A stretch of DNA of 64,000 nt from JAXHLG01 sp964505305 (GCA_964505305.1 CAZDHE010000001.1:106627-170626), one strand, 5' to 3'. Counted from the first letter of the stretch, positions 15,187-24,445 are shown. The notes: generated by a model not told the origin, from the letters alone. Made by a program: numbers and translations.

Positions 15187-16830
15187 ATGGCTAAAAAAAG
15201 AATCCCCAAGTATGTTTTTGTTTTTGGCGGAGTAATGTCCGGGATAGGCAAAGGAGTTGCCACCTCCTCTATTGCTAAAATAATCCAGTCCCAGGGCTTT
15301 GAGGTTTCCGCTATCAAGATAGATCCTTATGTTAATGTAGATGCCGGAACAATGAACCCCACTGAGCACGGAGAGGTTTTTGTTTTGTCAAGTGGATTGG
15401 AAACTGATCAGGATATGGGAAATTACGAGAGATTTCTAGGAATAACCTTGCCGCCTGAGAACTATATGACTACCGGGAGTGTTTATTGGAAAGTAATTCA
15501 AAAAGAAAGAAATTTAGAATATAAAGGCAAGTGCGTTCAAATCATTCCTCATATTACCGATGAAATCATTTCCACGGTAAAAAAAGCATCCTCCAACAAC
15601 AAAGCGGATTTTATTATAACCGAAGTGGGAGGGACTACCGGGGATTATGAAAACGATTTATTTACTGAAGCGGCTCGCCAGATGAAGCTTAAATATCCGA
15701 AGGATGTTTTGTTTGTAATGATAAGCTATGTTCCTTATCCCGACAAAATAGGGGAAATGAAAACCAAGCCCACCCAGCAGGCGGCAAGAGCTTTGAACGA
15801 AGCCGGGGTGCAGCCGGATATTATAATTGCCAGAAGCGAAAAACCAATAGACAAGAAAAGAAAAGAAAAGATAGCCCTTTTCTGCAATATTAAAGAAGAA
15901 GCCGTTATTTCCGCTCCTGATGCAGATTCTATTTATGAAGTTCCTCTAAATTTTGAAAAGGACGGCTTAAGCCGGGTTATTTTAAACAAACTGGGATTAA
16001 AATCCAAAGAAAAGGATTTAAAAGACTGGAAGAAACTTGTGAACAATATTAAGACCGCTAAGAAAGAATTAAAAATAGGAATAGTGGGAAAATATTTCGG
16101 CACCGGGGATTGTGTTTTATCCGATTCTTACATTTCCGTTATAGAGGCGGTTAAGCATGCTTGTTATAAAATCAAAAAGAAACCCTCCATAGATTGGATT
16201 AACGCCGAAGAGATGGAAAATAATCCTGAAAAAATTTCAGAGCTTGATCAATATGATGGGATCATTGTTCCGGGGGGATTCGGAAGCAGGGGAGTGGAGG
16301 GAAAAATAAATTGTATTAAATATGCCAGGGAAAATAAAATTCCATATTTAGGGCTTTGTTACGGAATGCAGTTGATGGTGGTGGAATTTGCCAGAAACGT
16401 AGCGGGGATTAAAAATGCTCATACCGGAGAAATTGATCCCGAGGGAGAAGACTTAGTAATAGACATTATGCCGGATCAAAAAGACAATATACAAGAAAAA
16501 AAGTATGGCGGCACTATGAGGCTGGGGGAGTATCCGTGTGAAGTTCTTAAAAACACCTTAGCTTTTCAATCTTATCAAAAGGGTCTCATAAAAGAACGCC
16601 ATCGCCATAGATATGAGGTAAATCCGGAATATATCTCCAAATTAGAAAAAGCCGGAATCGTTTTTTCCGGGAAGTCTCCGGATAATGTTTTGATGGAGAT
16701 CGCTGAAATTCCTCAGAAAAAACACCCTTTTATGGTGGGAAGTCAATTTCATCCGGAATTCACATCCACTCCCTTAAATCCCAATCCTTTATTTTTATCT
16801 TTCATTAAAGCGGCTGCTGCCAATAATTAA
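15187..16830 (+). CDS. pyrG: CTP synthase
   Basis: 547 residues, full length. It aminates UTP to CTP using glutamine. The N-terminal synthetase domain shows YVFVFGGVMSGIGKGV at residues 8-23 and the CTP/UTP-binding stretch IDPYVNVDAGTMNP. The C-terminal class I glutamine amidotransferase domain has the nucleophile Cys in YLGLCYGMQLMV near residue 400 and the His-Glu pair in SQFHPEFTS near 519-527. A UMP kinase gene lies 1.3 kb downstream, so two pyrimidine nucleotide steps are neighbours. The terminator of rplI precedes it, so it likely has its own promoter. Confidence 0.98.
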   Translation: MAKKRIPKYVFVFGGVMSGIGKGVATSSIAKIIQSQGFEVSAIKIDPYVNVDAGTMNPTEHGEVFVLSSGLETDQDMGNYERFLGITLPPENYMTTGSVYWKVIQKERNLEYKGKCVQIIPHITDEIISTVKKASSNNKADFIITEVGGTTGDYENDLFTEAARQMKLKYPKDVLFVMISYVPYPDKIGEMKTKPTQQAARALNEAGVQPDIIIARSEKPIDKKRKEKIALFCNIKEEAVISAPDADSIYEVPLNFEKDGLSRVILNKLGLKSKEKDLKDWKKLVNNIKTAKKELKIGIVGKYFGTGDCVLSDSYISVIEAVKHACYKIKKKPSIDWINAEEMENNPEKISELDQYDGIIVPGGFGSRGVEGKINCIKYARENKIPYLGLCYGMQLMVVEFARNVAGIKNAHTGEIDPEGEDLVIDIMPDQKDNIQEKKYGGTMRLGEYPCEVLKNTLAFQSYQKGLIKERHRHRYEVNPEYISKLEKAGIVFSGKSPDNVLMEIAEIPQKKHPFMVGSQFHPEFTSTPLNPNPLFLSFIKAAAANN

Positions 16831-17221
16831 AATCTTATTCCTGAGGACTCGGGATTGCTCCATTGGGACAAACCCTCATAAATGACGAATCAATGACTAA
16901 ATGAATAAAGACCAAATTAGGATTAAGAGATAAACAAAAGGAATTATAATTGAATTTTGAGAAAAACTTAATTAGTTGATAATTTAAATATTCGGGTTTT
17001 GCTTGCTTGGTGGCGGATAGGGATTTTATGATAAATACAATTTAGTTAAGAATGACTGAGAAAAAACTTATCCATAAAATTATTTAAAGAGCTTTAATTT
17101 AAACCCGACAAACACTGATTGTCGGATTTAAATAAAAAATTTTAGGACTATTTGACGGGCAGATTGAAGTTTCCAAATTTTCTTGAATAATTCATTTTTA
17201 TAGAATGAGTGAGTTTAAATA
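16831..17221. other. Non-coding region between convergent pyrG and rpmA
   Basis: About 390 bp without a convincing ORF. It contains the hairpin at 17098-17132. A single sequence TTATCCATA at 17069-17077 is one base from a DnaA box, but it stands alone, so no origin is claimed. Confidence 0.55.
17098..17132. terminator. Hairpin of the AAACCCGACAAAC type
   Basis: TTTAAACCCGACAA at 17098-17111 pairs with TTGTCGGATTTAAA at 17119-17132, with one mismatch and a short loop, followed by an A/T stretch. The core AAACCCGACAAAC recurs, with one change, in the hairpin at 33818-33849. Confidence 0.65.
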
Positions 17222-17250
17222 AAAAAACCTCTTATGACAAGAGGTTTTTT
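17222..17250. terminator. Bidirectional intrinsic terminator
   Basis: AAAAAACCTCTT (17222-17233) and AAGAGGTTTTTT (17239-17250) form a perfect 12-bp stem with a 5-nt loop and a T-run on either strand. It lies 30 bp past the stop codon of rpmA, which it probably terminates. Confidence 0.88.
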
Positions 17251-17280
17251 GAATTATGAAGAGTTATTCTTTTTTGAAAG

Positions 17281-17553
17281 CTATTTAACGTTGACGATTT
17301 TGGTTTTTTGGGGCTTGCCTGTAAATTTCCTAATTCTTTTGGTGGTAAACTCCACCACTCCGTCTTTGAGAGCCATAAGAGTATCGTCGGTGCATCTTTT
17401 AACGTTTAATCCCGGCTTAAATTTAGTGCCTCTTTGCCTGACAATGATTTGGCCGGCATAAACTTTTTGACTGCCAAAAATTTTAACGCCTAAGCGCTTG
17501 GAAATGGAATCTCTACACAACCTTGTTGAGCCCCCTGCTTTTTTCTGTGACAT
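17281..17553 (-). CDS. rpmA: 50S ribosomal protein bL27
   Basis: 90 residues from the ATG at 17551-17553. The frame extends upstream to 17589, but bL27 conservation begins at MSQKKAGGSTRLCRDS, so the internal ATG is chosen. The signatures RLGVKIFGSQKV and IIVRQRGTKF are typical. The N-terminus reaches toward the peptidyl-transferase centre in the 50S subunit. In many bacteria rpmA follows rplU (bL21); here no rplU is adjacent. It is divergent from the gene at 17658 and convergent with pyrG. Confidence 0.96.
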   Translation of the reverse strand: MSQKKAGGSTRLCRDSISKRLGVKIFGSQKVYAGQIIVRQRGTKFKPGLNVKRCTDDTLMALKDGVVEFTTKRIRKFTGKPQKTKIVNVK

Positions 17554-17657
17554 ATGAATAAAATACTTAGCCAAAGATGCTCTTGGCATCTATGGAAAGA
17601 TGAGTTATAATTATTAAAGATTAAATTCCAAAGCTATTGTAATATTAATTTTGGATT

Positions 17658-18122
17658 ATGTCAAATAATCATCCGGAGGGAATTTATAGGAAAAGCTTAA
17701 AGTTTTGGAAGGATAATGAAGAGAGATTATTGTTTGTGGTAGCTATTATTTTAGTTGCTTTTGCCGGATTTAAAGCCGGGGAAACCAAAGAGTCAAGCAG
17801 GGAAGACAGCGAAATCAAGGTGGCCATAAATAATATAGAAGCATCCAATCCTCGACAACAAAACGCCCTCGCTTTGGGAGAAGCGGCCCAGCGCAAAGGT
17901 GTTTCCGTGGAAGGAGAAACTTCTCCCTCGGAAAATAAAGAAGCTGAAAACAAAGAAGTTGAAAATGAGGAATGTCCTTTGGTAGGTTCGGAAAATTCGG
18001 ATAAATACCATTCTTCTGATTGTACTTGGGCGGAAAAAATCAAGCCGGAAAACAGAGTTTGTTTTTCTTCCGAGGAGGAGGCTGAGGAAAAGGGATATAA
18101 AGCCGCCGGATGTTGTTTTTAA
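17658..18122 (+). CDS. Single-pass membrane protein with Ada-like metal-binding domain
   Basis: 154 residues. A short cytoplasmic N-terminus is followed by one hydrophobic helix at about 25-45 (FVVAIILVAFAGFKAG). A Glu-rich linker comes next, then a C-terminal domain of about 45 residues with the pattern CPLVGS-KYHSSDCTWAEKI-ENRVCFSSEEEAEEKGY-AAGCC. That resembles the zinc-binding domain of Ada-type proteins (Y/H-x2-xC and F-S-S-x-E-E-A-x3-GY-x-C). Such domains appear at the ends of secreted nucleases and unknown membrane proteins; the function here is unknown. It lies 20 bp upstream of the UMP kinase gene. Confidence 0.78.
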   Translation: MSNNHPEGIYRKSLKFWKDNEERLLFVVAIILVAFAGFKAGETKESSREDSEIKVAINNIEASNPRQQNALALGEAAQRKGVSVEGETSPSENKEAENKEVENEECPLVGSENSDKYHSSDCTWAEKIKPENRVCFSSEEEAEEKGYKAAGCCF

Positions 18123-18142
18123 AAATTTCTTAAATTAGCATA

Positions 18143-18844
18143 ATGAAAAAAAATCTTTTTATAATCTCTTTAGGTGGATCTCTAATTGTTCCCGATGCCA
18201 TAGATTGGCATTTTTTAAAAAAATTTAAAAAAATTATCATAGAACAAATTGAGAAAGGAAATAAATTCGTGATAGTAACCGGAGGAGGAAATACAGCCAG
18301 GCGCTATCAGGAAGCGGCCAATAATGTTGCTCAGTTGAAAAATGATGACCAGGATTGGCTGGGAATTCATGCTACCCGCTTGAATGCCCATTTGATAAAA
18401 ACTATTTTTAGGGAATATGCCCATCCCAGAATTAATAAAAATCCCTGCACCAAGGAAGACCTGGGTCAACATTTTGCTCACGGTGAAGGCTTGATGGTGG
18501 CTGCCGGGTGGAGGCCGGGCTGGTCTACGGATTACGTGGCCGCTATTTTAGCGGAAAGATTGGAAGCAAAAAAAATATTAAATCTTTCCAATATTGAATA
18601 CGTTTGTGATAAAGACCCTCGCCAATATCCGGATGCAAAAAAAATTAAGGAAATAAGCTGGAAAAAATTTAAAAAATTAGTTGGAGATAAATGGGATCCG
18701 GGACTCAATACGCCTTTTGATCCAATTGCTTCCAAGCATGCGCAGGAAAGGAAAATGGAAGTTTTCATTATGGACGGAAGAAATTTAGATAATTTAAGCA
18801 GCTTTTTCTCGGGGGAGAATTTTGTTGGAACTAAAATAGGTTAG
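18143..18844 (+). CDS. pyrH: UMP kinase, archaeal-type
   Basis: 233 residues of the amino-acid-kinase fold: ISLGGSLIVPD at residues 8-18, VTGGGNTARRYQEA at about 45-58, and GWRPGWSTDYVAAILAERL, with KDPRQYPDAKKI binding the nucleotide. This form is closer to the archaeal/short UMP kinases than to E. coli PyrH. It phosphorylates UMP to UDP and so feeds UTP to CTP synthase, which lies upstream. Other amino-acid-kinase members such as acetylglutamate kinase are less likely given the GWRPGWSTD motif. Confidence 0.88.
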   Translation: MKKNLFIISLGGSLIVPDAIDWHFLKKFKKIIIEQIEKGNKFVIVTGGGNTARRYQEAANNVAQLKNDDQDWLGIHATRLNAHLIKTIFREYAHPRINKNPCTKEDLGQHFAHGEGLMVAAGWRPGWSTDYVAAILAERLEAKKILNLSNIEYVCDKDPRQYPDAKKIKEISWKKFKKLVGDKWDPGLNTPFDPIASKHAQERKMEVFIMDGRNLDNLSSFFSGENFVGTKIG

Positions 18845-18966
18845 CATTTTTTTATCAAATAAGAAAATATCGATTTAGGTTTCACAAACGGAGATTAATT
18901 TGTTATTATTTTTGTGAGGAAGCACTTATTTTAGAAAAATAATGCAATAAAAATTAAGTTAAAATT

Positions 18967-19707
18967 ATGAGATTGGAAAACAAAGTTGCTATTGTTACCG
19001 GAGCGGCTTCCGGAATAGGAAAAGCCATTGGAGAGGAGTTTCTAAAGGAGGGAGCCAAAGTGGTTTTTTCGGATATCAAAGAAGAAAATAATCTTGTTGA
19101 TGAAGAAAATGAAGAAAACGCCGAGTTTATTAAGTGCGATGTTTCTAACGCGGACCAGGTTAAGCATCTGGTGGAAGAAACCGCCAATCGATTTGGGAAA
19201 ATGGATGTTATAGTTAACAATGCCGGAGTCGGTTCTCAAAAAAGTATTTTAGAGGAAACTGACGAGGATTGGGAGAAAATTTTAAAAATCAATTTATTTG
19301 GGGTCTTTTACGGAACTAAAGCTGCCGCTAACTATATGAAAGACCATCATATCAAAGGTTCTATAATAAATATGAGTTCCATTTTGGGTAAGGTGGGATT
19401 GCAGGGAGCTGTTTCTTACTGCGCTTCCAAAGGGGGAGTTGTTCAAACAACTCATGCAAGTTCTTTGGATTTAGCTCCTTATGAAATAAGAGTCAATGCC
19501 ATTGCTCCCGGCTTCATTAAAACCAAGATGACAGAAGCGGTTCTGGAAAATGACGATTTTAGAAATATGGTAGAATCCAACACGCCTCTTGGACACGTAG
19601 GAGATGCTCAAGATATCGCCAAAGCAGCTGTCTATTTGGCTTCTGATGAGTCCAAATATGTAACGGGAGAGGTTTTGTATGTAGATGGAGGCTGGAGAGC
19701 AAGATAA
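18967..19707 (+). CDS. SDR-family oxidoreductase (FabG-like)
   Basis: 246 residues, a classical short-chain dehydrogenase. The NAD(P)-binding motif is IVTGAASGIGKAI at residues 9-21; NNAG lies near residue 87; the catalytic Ser is in NMSSILGK; and the Tyr/Lys pair is in SYCASKGG. The C-terminus GEVLYVDGGWRAR is standard. Asp in the FSDIKEE strand suggests NAD+ over NADP+. No fatty-acid synthesis genes lie nearby, so a generic dehydrogenase name is safer than fabG. Confidence 0.92.
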   Translation: MRLENKVAIVTGAASGIGKAIGEEFLKEGAKVVFSDIKEENNLVDEENEENAEFIKCDVSNADQVKHLVEETANRFGKMDVIVNNAGVGSQKSILEETDEDWEKILKINLFGVFYGTKAAANYMKDHHIKGSIINMSSILGKVGLQGAVSYCASKGGVVQTTHASSLDLAPYEIRVNAIAPGFIKTKMTEAVLENDDFRNMVESNTPLGHVGDAQDIAKAAVYLASDESKYVTGEVLYVDGGWRAR

Positions 19708-19807
19708 ATTAATCTGATCTATCTTGGAGTTTTAAAGGTTACGGAACTTCGATAAATATTTTAAAAAATTGCACAAAAGCTATTTTTGTAATTAAGGAAA
19801 TAAAAAA

Positions 19808-20527
19808 ATGTCCGGACATTCTAAATGGGCTAATATTAAACATAGAAAACAGGCTCAAGACGCCAAAAAAGCCAAAATTTTTTCTTCTTTGTCCAAGGAA
19901 ATAATTCTCGCGGCCAAAAACGGAAGCGACCCGGAAACTAATTTTCAGCTCAAAATGGCTATAGACAAAGCCGGAAGTTATAATATGCCTAAAGACAATA
20001 TAGAGAAAGCTATTAAAAGAGGTTCGGGAGAATTGAAGGATGAAAACCAAATCGAAGAATATATTTTTGAAGCTTATGGACCAAGTCAAATTGCTATGCT
20101 GATCAAGACGGCGACTGATAATAAAAACAGAACGTTGAGCGAGGTCAGGAATATACTATCTAAAAACGGCGGAAAGATGGTTGAGGAGGGGGCGGTGAAG
20201 TGGCAATTTAGACAATCGGGCTGCATTTATGTTGCTAAAAATGGGTTGCCGGAACAAAAACTGGAGGAAGCCTTTATAGAAAGTGGAGCAGATGATTATG
20301 AAAAAGAGAGTGAAGAAAGTTATCTTGTTTACACGCAAGTGAAAGAAACTCAAACTGTCAATGAAGAGTTGAACAACAAGGGGCTCTCCGTGGCGGCAAT
20401 TAATTTGGTTTATGTCCCTGAGGGCAAAATAGAAGTAGGCCAATCAACGAAGGAAGATTACAAAAATCTACTGGAAAAACTGGAAGAACAAGAGGATGTG
20501 GTAGAAATTTTTGACAATTTGTTTTAA
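19808..20527 (+). CDS. YebC/PmpR/TACO1 family protein
   Basis: 239 residues. The start MSGHSKWANIKHRKQAQDAKK is diagnostic. Members are described as DNA-binding regulators and, more recently, as ribosome-associated factors that relieve stalling at proline stretches; which role applies here is not visible. The gene runs into ruvC, an association common in bacteria. Confidence 0.96.
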   Translation: MSGHSKWANIKHRKQAQDAKKAKIFSSLSKEIILAAKNGSDPETNFQLKMAIDKAGSYNMPKDNIEKAIKRGSGELKDENQIEEYIFEAYGPSQIAMLIKTATDNKNRTLSEVRNILSKNGGKMVEEGAVKWQFRQSGCIYVAKNGLPEQKLEEAFIESGADDYEKESEESYLVYTQVKETQTVNEELNNKGLSVAAINLVYVPEGKIEVGQSTKEDYKNLLEKLEEQEDVVEIFDNLF

Positions 20528-20573
20528 TTTAAACAAAAGAGATTTTTTGAAAAATATTAAAGACATCAAAAGC

Positions 20574-21065
20574 TTGAAAATTCTTGGTATTGATCCCGGG
20601 ACCGCCACCACCGGTTGGGGGTTGGTTTCTTCAGACAATAAAACCCCCCGAGTTTTAGCTTATGGCTGCATAGAAACCTCTAAGGCCGAATCCGACAGCT
20701 TGAGGCTTAAGGAGGTGGCAACGGATATGAGAGAAATTATACAAAAGTATAATCCTGATGAAATAGCCGTAGAAGGTTTATATTTCTTTAAAAATTTAAA
20801 AACCGCCATCAAAGTAGCTCAATCCAGGGGAGTGTTGCTTTTGGTGCCGACTGAAATGAAATTGCCTGTTTTTGAATACACTCCTCTGCAAATAAAGCAA
20901 GCTCTGACCGGTTATGGACGCGCCGAGAAAAAACAGATTCAATATATGGTCAAAAATATTCTCGAATTAAAGGCTATTCCCAAGCCGGATGACGCCGCCG
21001 ACGCTTTGGCTGTAGCTTTATGTCACCAGCAGTCAAGGAAATTGGAACTATTAAAGAGTAACTAA
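20574..21065 (+). CDS. ruvC: Holliday junction endodeoxyribonuclease RuvC
   Basis: 163 residues if started at the TTG at 20574, which gives the family-standard LKILGIDPGTATTGWG. Upstream in-frame TTG codons at 20547 and 20511 are alternatives, the latter overlapping yebC; no ATG is in reach. RuvC resolves Holliday junctions. The catalytic acids are the Asp in GIDPG, the Glu in AVEGLYFF and the Asp pair in KPDDAADALAVAL. ruvA and ruvB, which commonly follow, are not here; a histidine kinase gene comes next. Confidence 0.92.
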   Translation: MKILGIDPGTATTGWGLVSSDNKTPRVLAYGCIETSKAESDSLRLKEVATDMREIIQKYNPDEIAVEGLYFFKNLKTAIKVAQSRGVLLLVPTEMKLPVFEYTPLQIKQALTGYGRAEKKQIQYMVKNILELKAIPKPDDAADALAVALCHQQSRKLELLKSN

Positions 21066-21158
21066 AGTTGGTTTTTTAGCAAAATTATAAATTACTCCTA
21101 AATTTGCTTGTTTCCTTTTGCGCTTTAATTAATTTTAACATTAAAAATAAACAAAAAA

Positions 21159-22856
21159 ATGAAACAAATTGAAAACAAACGAAAAGAAGATTTGAATTTC
21201 TGGTTAATTAAAACTCGCTGGGTATACGCTTCAGGTATTTTTGTTTTGGATTTAATTGCCAAGTCTCTTAGTTTCACCAATGTCAATTTTCATTATTGGC
21301 AGATGATTTTAATTTATCTGGCTTTCTTGGCGTCCAATGCTATTTTATGGCTTATTTTAAAGTTTTTTAAATGGAATAGAAAAAAAGGCTTTTTGGCCTT
21401 TATTGGTTTTTTACAAATCCTGGTAGACATTTGCTTTTTTGTGGTCATTTTTCATTTTGAAGGAGGAATTGAAAGCGTAGCCTTTATTTTCTTCTTGTTA
21501 CCGATTTTTTACGCCTCCTTGCTTTTTGGTATGAGGGGGAGTTTAATCACAGCCCTTTATATAGGAATTGTTGTCAATTTGGTAGTTATTTTTGAATATC
21601 AAGGAATTTTAACTCACATTAATAGGCACATGGAAACTCCCCCCGAGCTAAATGATTTAAACCTTGCTCTGACCAAAACCAGTGTTATTTCTGTTTTTTA
21701 TGCTATCGCAGCCTTTTTTGCCGGTTATTTTTCTATGTTGATCTCCAAAAGGGAGGAAACCATTTATGACAAAATGCAAGATTTAAAAAAAGAAAAAGAC
21801 AAAATATCTTCCATTATTTCCAATTTTGTTGATCCTGTTTTGGTGGTTAATCCCAAGAATCGCCTGGAATATATTAATCCGGCTGCTCGGAAAGAGCTGA
21901 AAATACCTAAATTTGCAGTCAAGACCAAGCTTAACCTGCAAAAAAGTCACTCTCTTGATAAATTCAAGGATTTATTTGGCGAAAAAATTCAAGTAAAAGA
22001 AGAAAAGGATTTTATAACCGGAGAAAAGATAGAAGAGGTTTCTATTGAGAGAGATGGTGAAGCAAAAGAATACAAAGTTATCACGGCTAAAATAGGAGGC
22101 AAAAAAGGAAAGCTGGGCATAATGAAAATATTTTATGATATTACTAGGGAAAAGGCTATGGATAAATTAAAATCTGAATTTGTCTCTGTGGCTGCGCATC
22201 AGCTTAGGACTCCTTTATCGGCTATAAAATGGACGCTTAGAAGTGTTATAGACGAAGAAGACGGAAAAATCAATAAACCTCAAAAAGATATTCTTCTGAA
22301 AAGCTATGAAAGCAATCAGCGGATTATCAACTTGGTGAATGACTTATTGAATGTTTTAAAGATTGAAGAGGGAAGGTTTGGCTACACTTTTACTAAAACA
22401 AAAGTAGAAGATTTGATAAAGGAATCTACGGAAGACTTCAAAAGAATAATAAAAAAGAAGGGCTTAAATTTAAAGATAGAGAAACCTAAAAGGATCGGAA
22501 GCTTCTACATAGACAAAGAAAAAATAATGATGGTTATCCAAAATCTATTAGACAATGCCATAAAATATAGCGGCAATGTAGAAAATGTTTACTTTAGAGT
22601 AAAGAATCAAAAAAACTATTTGAAGTTCGAAATTGAAGATGAGGGGGTTGGTATTCCCGAGAAGAGTCGCAAAAACTTATTCACTAAATTTTTCAGAGCT
22701 TCAAATGTCATCAAAATGGAAACAAGCGGATCCGGGTTGGGATTATATATTGCTAAAAATATTATAGAAAAACATAAAGGAAAAATAGCTGTGGAGAGCC
22801 GGGAGGGGGAGGGAACAAAGGTTTATTTCACTATAAAAAAAGACTTATACACTTAA
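21159..22856 (+). CDS. Membrane sensor histidine kinase
   Basis: 565 residues. About six hydrophobic helices occupy residues 15-195. A PAS-like region follows (IISNFVDPVLVVNPKNRLEY). The dimerisation/phosphoacceptor box is VAAHQLRTPLSAIKW with His347. The ATPase domain shows the N-box NLLDNAIKYS, the G1 box DEGVGIPEKS, the F-box and the G2 box GSGLGLYIAKN. No extracytoplasmic sensor domain is present, so the stimulus is probably sensed in the membrane or by the PAS region. The receiver gene 160 bp downstream is the likely partner. Confidence 0.95.
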   Translation: MKQIENKRKEDLNFWLIKTRWVYASGIFVLDLIAKSLSFTNVNFHYWQMILIYLAFLASNAILWLILKFFKWNRKKGFLAFIGFLQILVDICFFVVIFHFEGGIESVAFIFFLLPIFYASLLFGMRGSLITALYIGIVVNLVVIFEYQGILTHINRHMETPPELNDLNLALTKTSVISVFYAIAAFFAGYFSMLISKREETIYDKMQDLKKEKDKISSIISNFVDPVLVVNPKNRLEYINPAARKELKIPKFAVKTKLNLQKSHSLDKFKDLFGEKIQVKEEKDFITGEKIEEVSIERDGEAKEYKVITAKIGGKKGKLGIMKIFYDITREKAMDKLKSEFVSVAAHQLRTPLSAIKWTLRSVIDEEDGKINKPQKDILLKSYESNQRIINLVNDLLNVLKIEEGRFGYTFTKTKVEDLIKESTEDFKRIIKKKGLNLKIEKPKRIGSFYIDKEKIMMVIQNLLDNAIKYSGNVENVYFRVKNQKNYLKFEIEDEGVGIPEKSRKNLFTKFFRASNVIKMETSGSGLGLYIAKNIIEKHKGKIAVESREGEGTKVYFTIKKDLYT

Positions 22857-22902
22857 GTTTGGCAATAAAGCAAAATCAGTGTAAAATTAAATCGTTACAT
22901 CC

Positions 22903-22961
22903 TCGCTATGGAAACGGGCTGATTTGGCCGAGAGGCGTGCGTTAGATAGCGACACTTTTTT
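22903..22961 (+). terminator. Structured hairpin with T-run between kinase and receiver genes
   Basis: TCGCTAT (22903-22909) pairs with ATAGCGA (22946-22952), enclosing a G/C-rich 36-nt interior that can form small stems, and is followed by six T's at 22956-22961. It is unusually GC-rich for this genome. It may terminate the kinase transcript or be a regulatory RNA element before the receiver gene. Confidence 0.5.
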
Positions 22962-23018
22962 GAGGATTACTTGTGTCATCGATTTGAATGTATTTTATTT
23001 AAAATTAATTTTTAAACT

Positions 23019-23387
23019 ATGAAAGTTTTGTTAGTGGAAGATGAAAAAATATTAAGGGAAATGTGCTCCAAGCATTTAAAGAAAAACAATGTTTCCGTTA
23101 TTGAAGCAATTGACGGAGAAGAGGCTATTCAAAAAGCCGAGGAAGAACTCCCCGACGTGATTCTTTTGGATATTATTATTCCTTCAAAAGATGGTTATGA
23201 GGTTTTGGAAAATATTAAAAACAATCCCCAGACTAAGAATATTTCGGTAGTGATGCTTTCCAACTTGGGACAGCAGGAAGAGGTTGATAAAGCTGAAAAA
23301 TTGGGAGCTGATGACTTTATAATCAAAGCCAATACTATGCCTAAGGAAATAGCGGAATATGTTTTAGAGAATTTTGCTAAGAATTAG
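23019..23387 (+). CDS. Single-domain response regulator (CheY-like)
   Basis: 122 residues, receiver domain only. The acidic pocket is VEDEK, the phosphoacceptor Asp is in VILLDIIIPSKDGY (about residue 52), the conserved Ser is in VVMLSNLG and the Lys is in DDFIIKAN. All key residues are intact. With no output domain it must act by protein contact. It sits after the histidine kinase and is probably phosphorylated by it. Confidence 0.93.
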   Translation: MKVLLVEDEKILREMCSKHLKKNNVSVIEAIDGEEAIQKAEEELPDVILLDIIIPSKDGYEVLENIKNNPQTKNISVVMLSNLGQQEEVDKAEKLGADDFIIKANTMPKEIAEYVLENFAKN

Positions 23388-23453
23388 ATTTTTTTGGTTG
23401 AACAATATCCAAGAGCTATTTTTAGGCAGTGAAAACAAAAAACAATCGATTTC

Positions 23454-23479
23454 AAAAACCCTTTTCAAATAGGTTTTTT
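23454..23479 (+). terminator. Intrinsic terminator after receiver gene
   Basis: AAAAACC (23454-23460) pairs with GGTTTTT (23472-23478), with an 11-nt loop and a T-run. Only two G-C pairs, so moderate support. Confidence 0.5.
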
Positions 23480-23548
23480 ACTGCTATTATTTTCTTAGGG
23501 ACTGTTTATGAAGATCTAATATTGCTAAATAAAAATTAAATTGTTTAC

Positions 23549-24445
23549 ATGAACATTATTCAGAAAAGGCTGTATTTTTTTATTGTTTCGGCTGTGCTTA
23601 TTTTAACCAGCGTGGCAGCTTTGTCTATTTGGAAGCTTAACTTGGGGATTGATTTCACTGGCGGAGTTTTGATGGAAATTCAATTTGAGGAGGCCGATCC
23701 TGGTAAAGACGAAGTGGAGAACACCTTTAGAGAGCTGAGTCTTGCCGGGTTGGTAGTTCAGCCATCAGAGGGAGGAAATTATCTTATTCGCTACCAATCT
23801 CCTGAAAATAAAATAAACAAGCAAGTTAATCAAAAAATTGAAGAAAAATATGAAAACGCAGAAATTGTGAGAAACGAGTTTATTAGCTCGGTTATATCCA
23901 ACGAATTAAAAACCAAGGCTATTTATGCTATTGCTATAGCGGTTATAGGAGTGGCTTTGTATATTTCTTGGGCTTTTCGAAAAATTTCTTATCCGATAAA
24001 AAGCTGGAAATATGGAGCGGGCGCAGTGCTGGCCTTGATTCATGATGTTTTAATTACCTTGGGCGTTTTTTCCTTTTTGGGTTATTTCTACAATGTGGAG
24101 GTGGGAATCCCTTTCGTGGCAACGCTTTTAACTGTTTTGGGCTACAGTGTTAACGATACCATCGTTATTTTTGATAGAATTAGAGAAAATCTCCTTAAAG
24201 CCGGAGCCGCCAAGAATTTTGAAGAAACTGTAAATCAATCTATAAAAGAAAGCATCCCTCGTTCCTTAAATACTTCCATAACAGTTATTTTGGTTCTTTT
24301 GGCTATTATATTTTTCGGCGGGGAGACGATTAAATTTTTCTCTTTGGCTTTGTTGGTAGGGGTCTTCTTTGGAACTTATTCTTCCATTTTTATTGCTTCG
24401 GCTTTTGTAACCGAGCTTTGGAAAAGAAGCCTCAAAAAGGCATAA
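23549..24445 (+). CDS. secF: Protein translocase subunit SecF
   Basis: 298 residues with six predicted membrane helices. The family signature LGIDFTGGVLMEIQF is at about residues 31-45, and the C-terminal region has GYSVNDTIVIFDRIREN and RSLNTSITVILVLL. With SecD it helps preprotein export through SecYEG using the proton-motive force. secD, often adjacent, is absent from both sides here. The next gene encodes an M16 peptidase. Confidence 0.95.
   Translation: MNIIQKRLYFFIVSAVLILTSVAALSIWKLNLGIDFTGGVLMEIQFEEADPGKDEVENTFRELSLAGLVVQPSEGGNYLIRYQSPENKINKQVNQKIEEKYENAEIVRNEFISSVISNELKTKAIYAIAIAVIGVALYISWAFRKISYPIKSWKYGAGAVLALIHDVLITLGVFSFLGYFYNVEVGIPFVATLLTVLGYSVNDTIVIFDRIRENLLKAGAAKNFEETVNQSIKESIPRSLNTSITVILVLLAIIFFGGETIKFFSLALLVGVFFGTYSSIFIASAFVTELWKRSLKKA

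Noticed and set aside
17069..17077. TTATCCATA as a DnaA box / replication origin
   Set aside because: A single near-match with no cluster, no dnaA or dnaN nearby.
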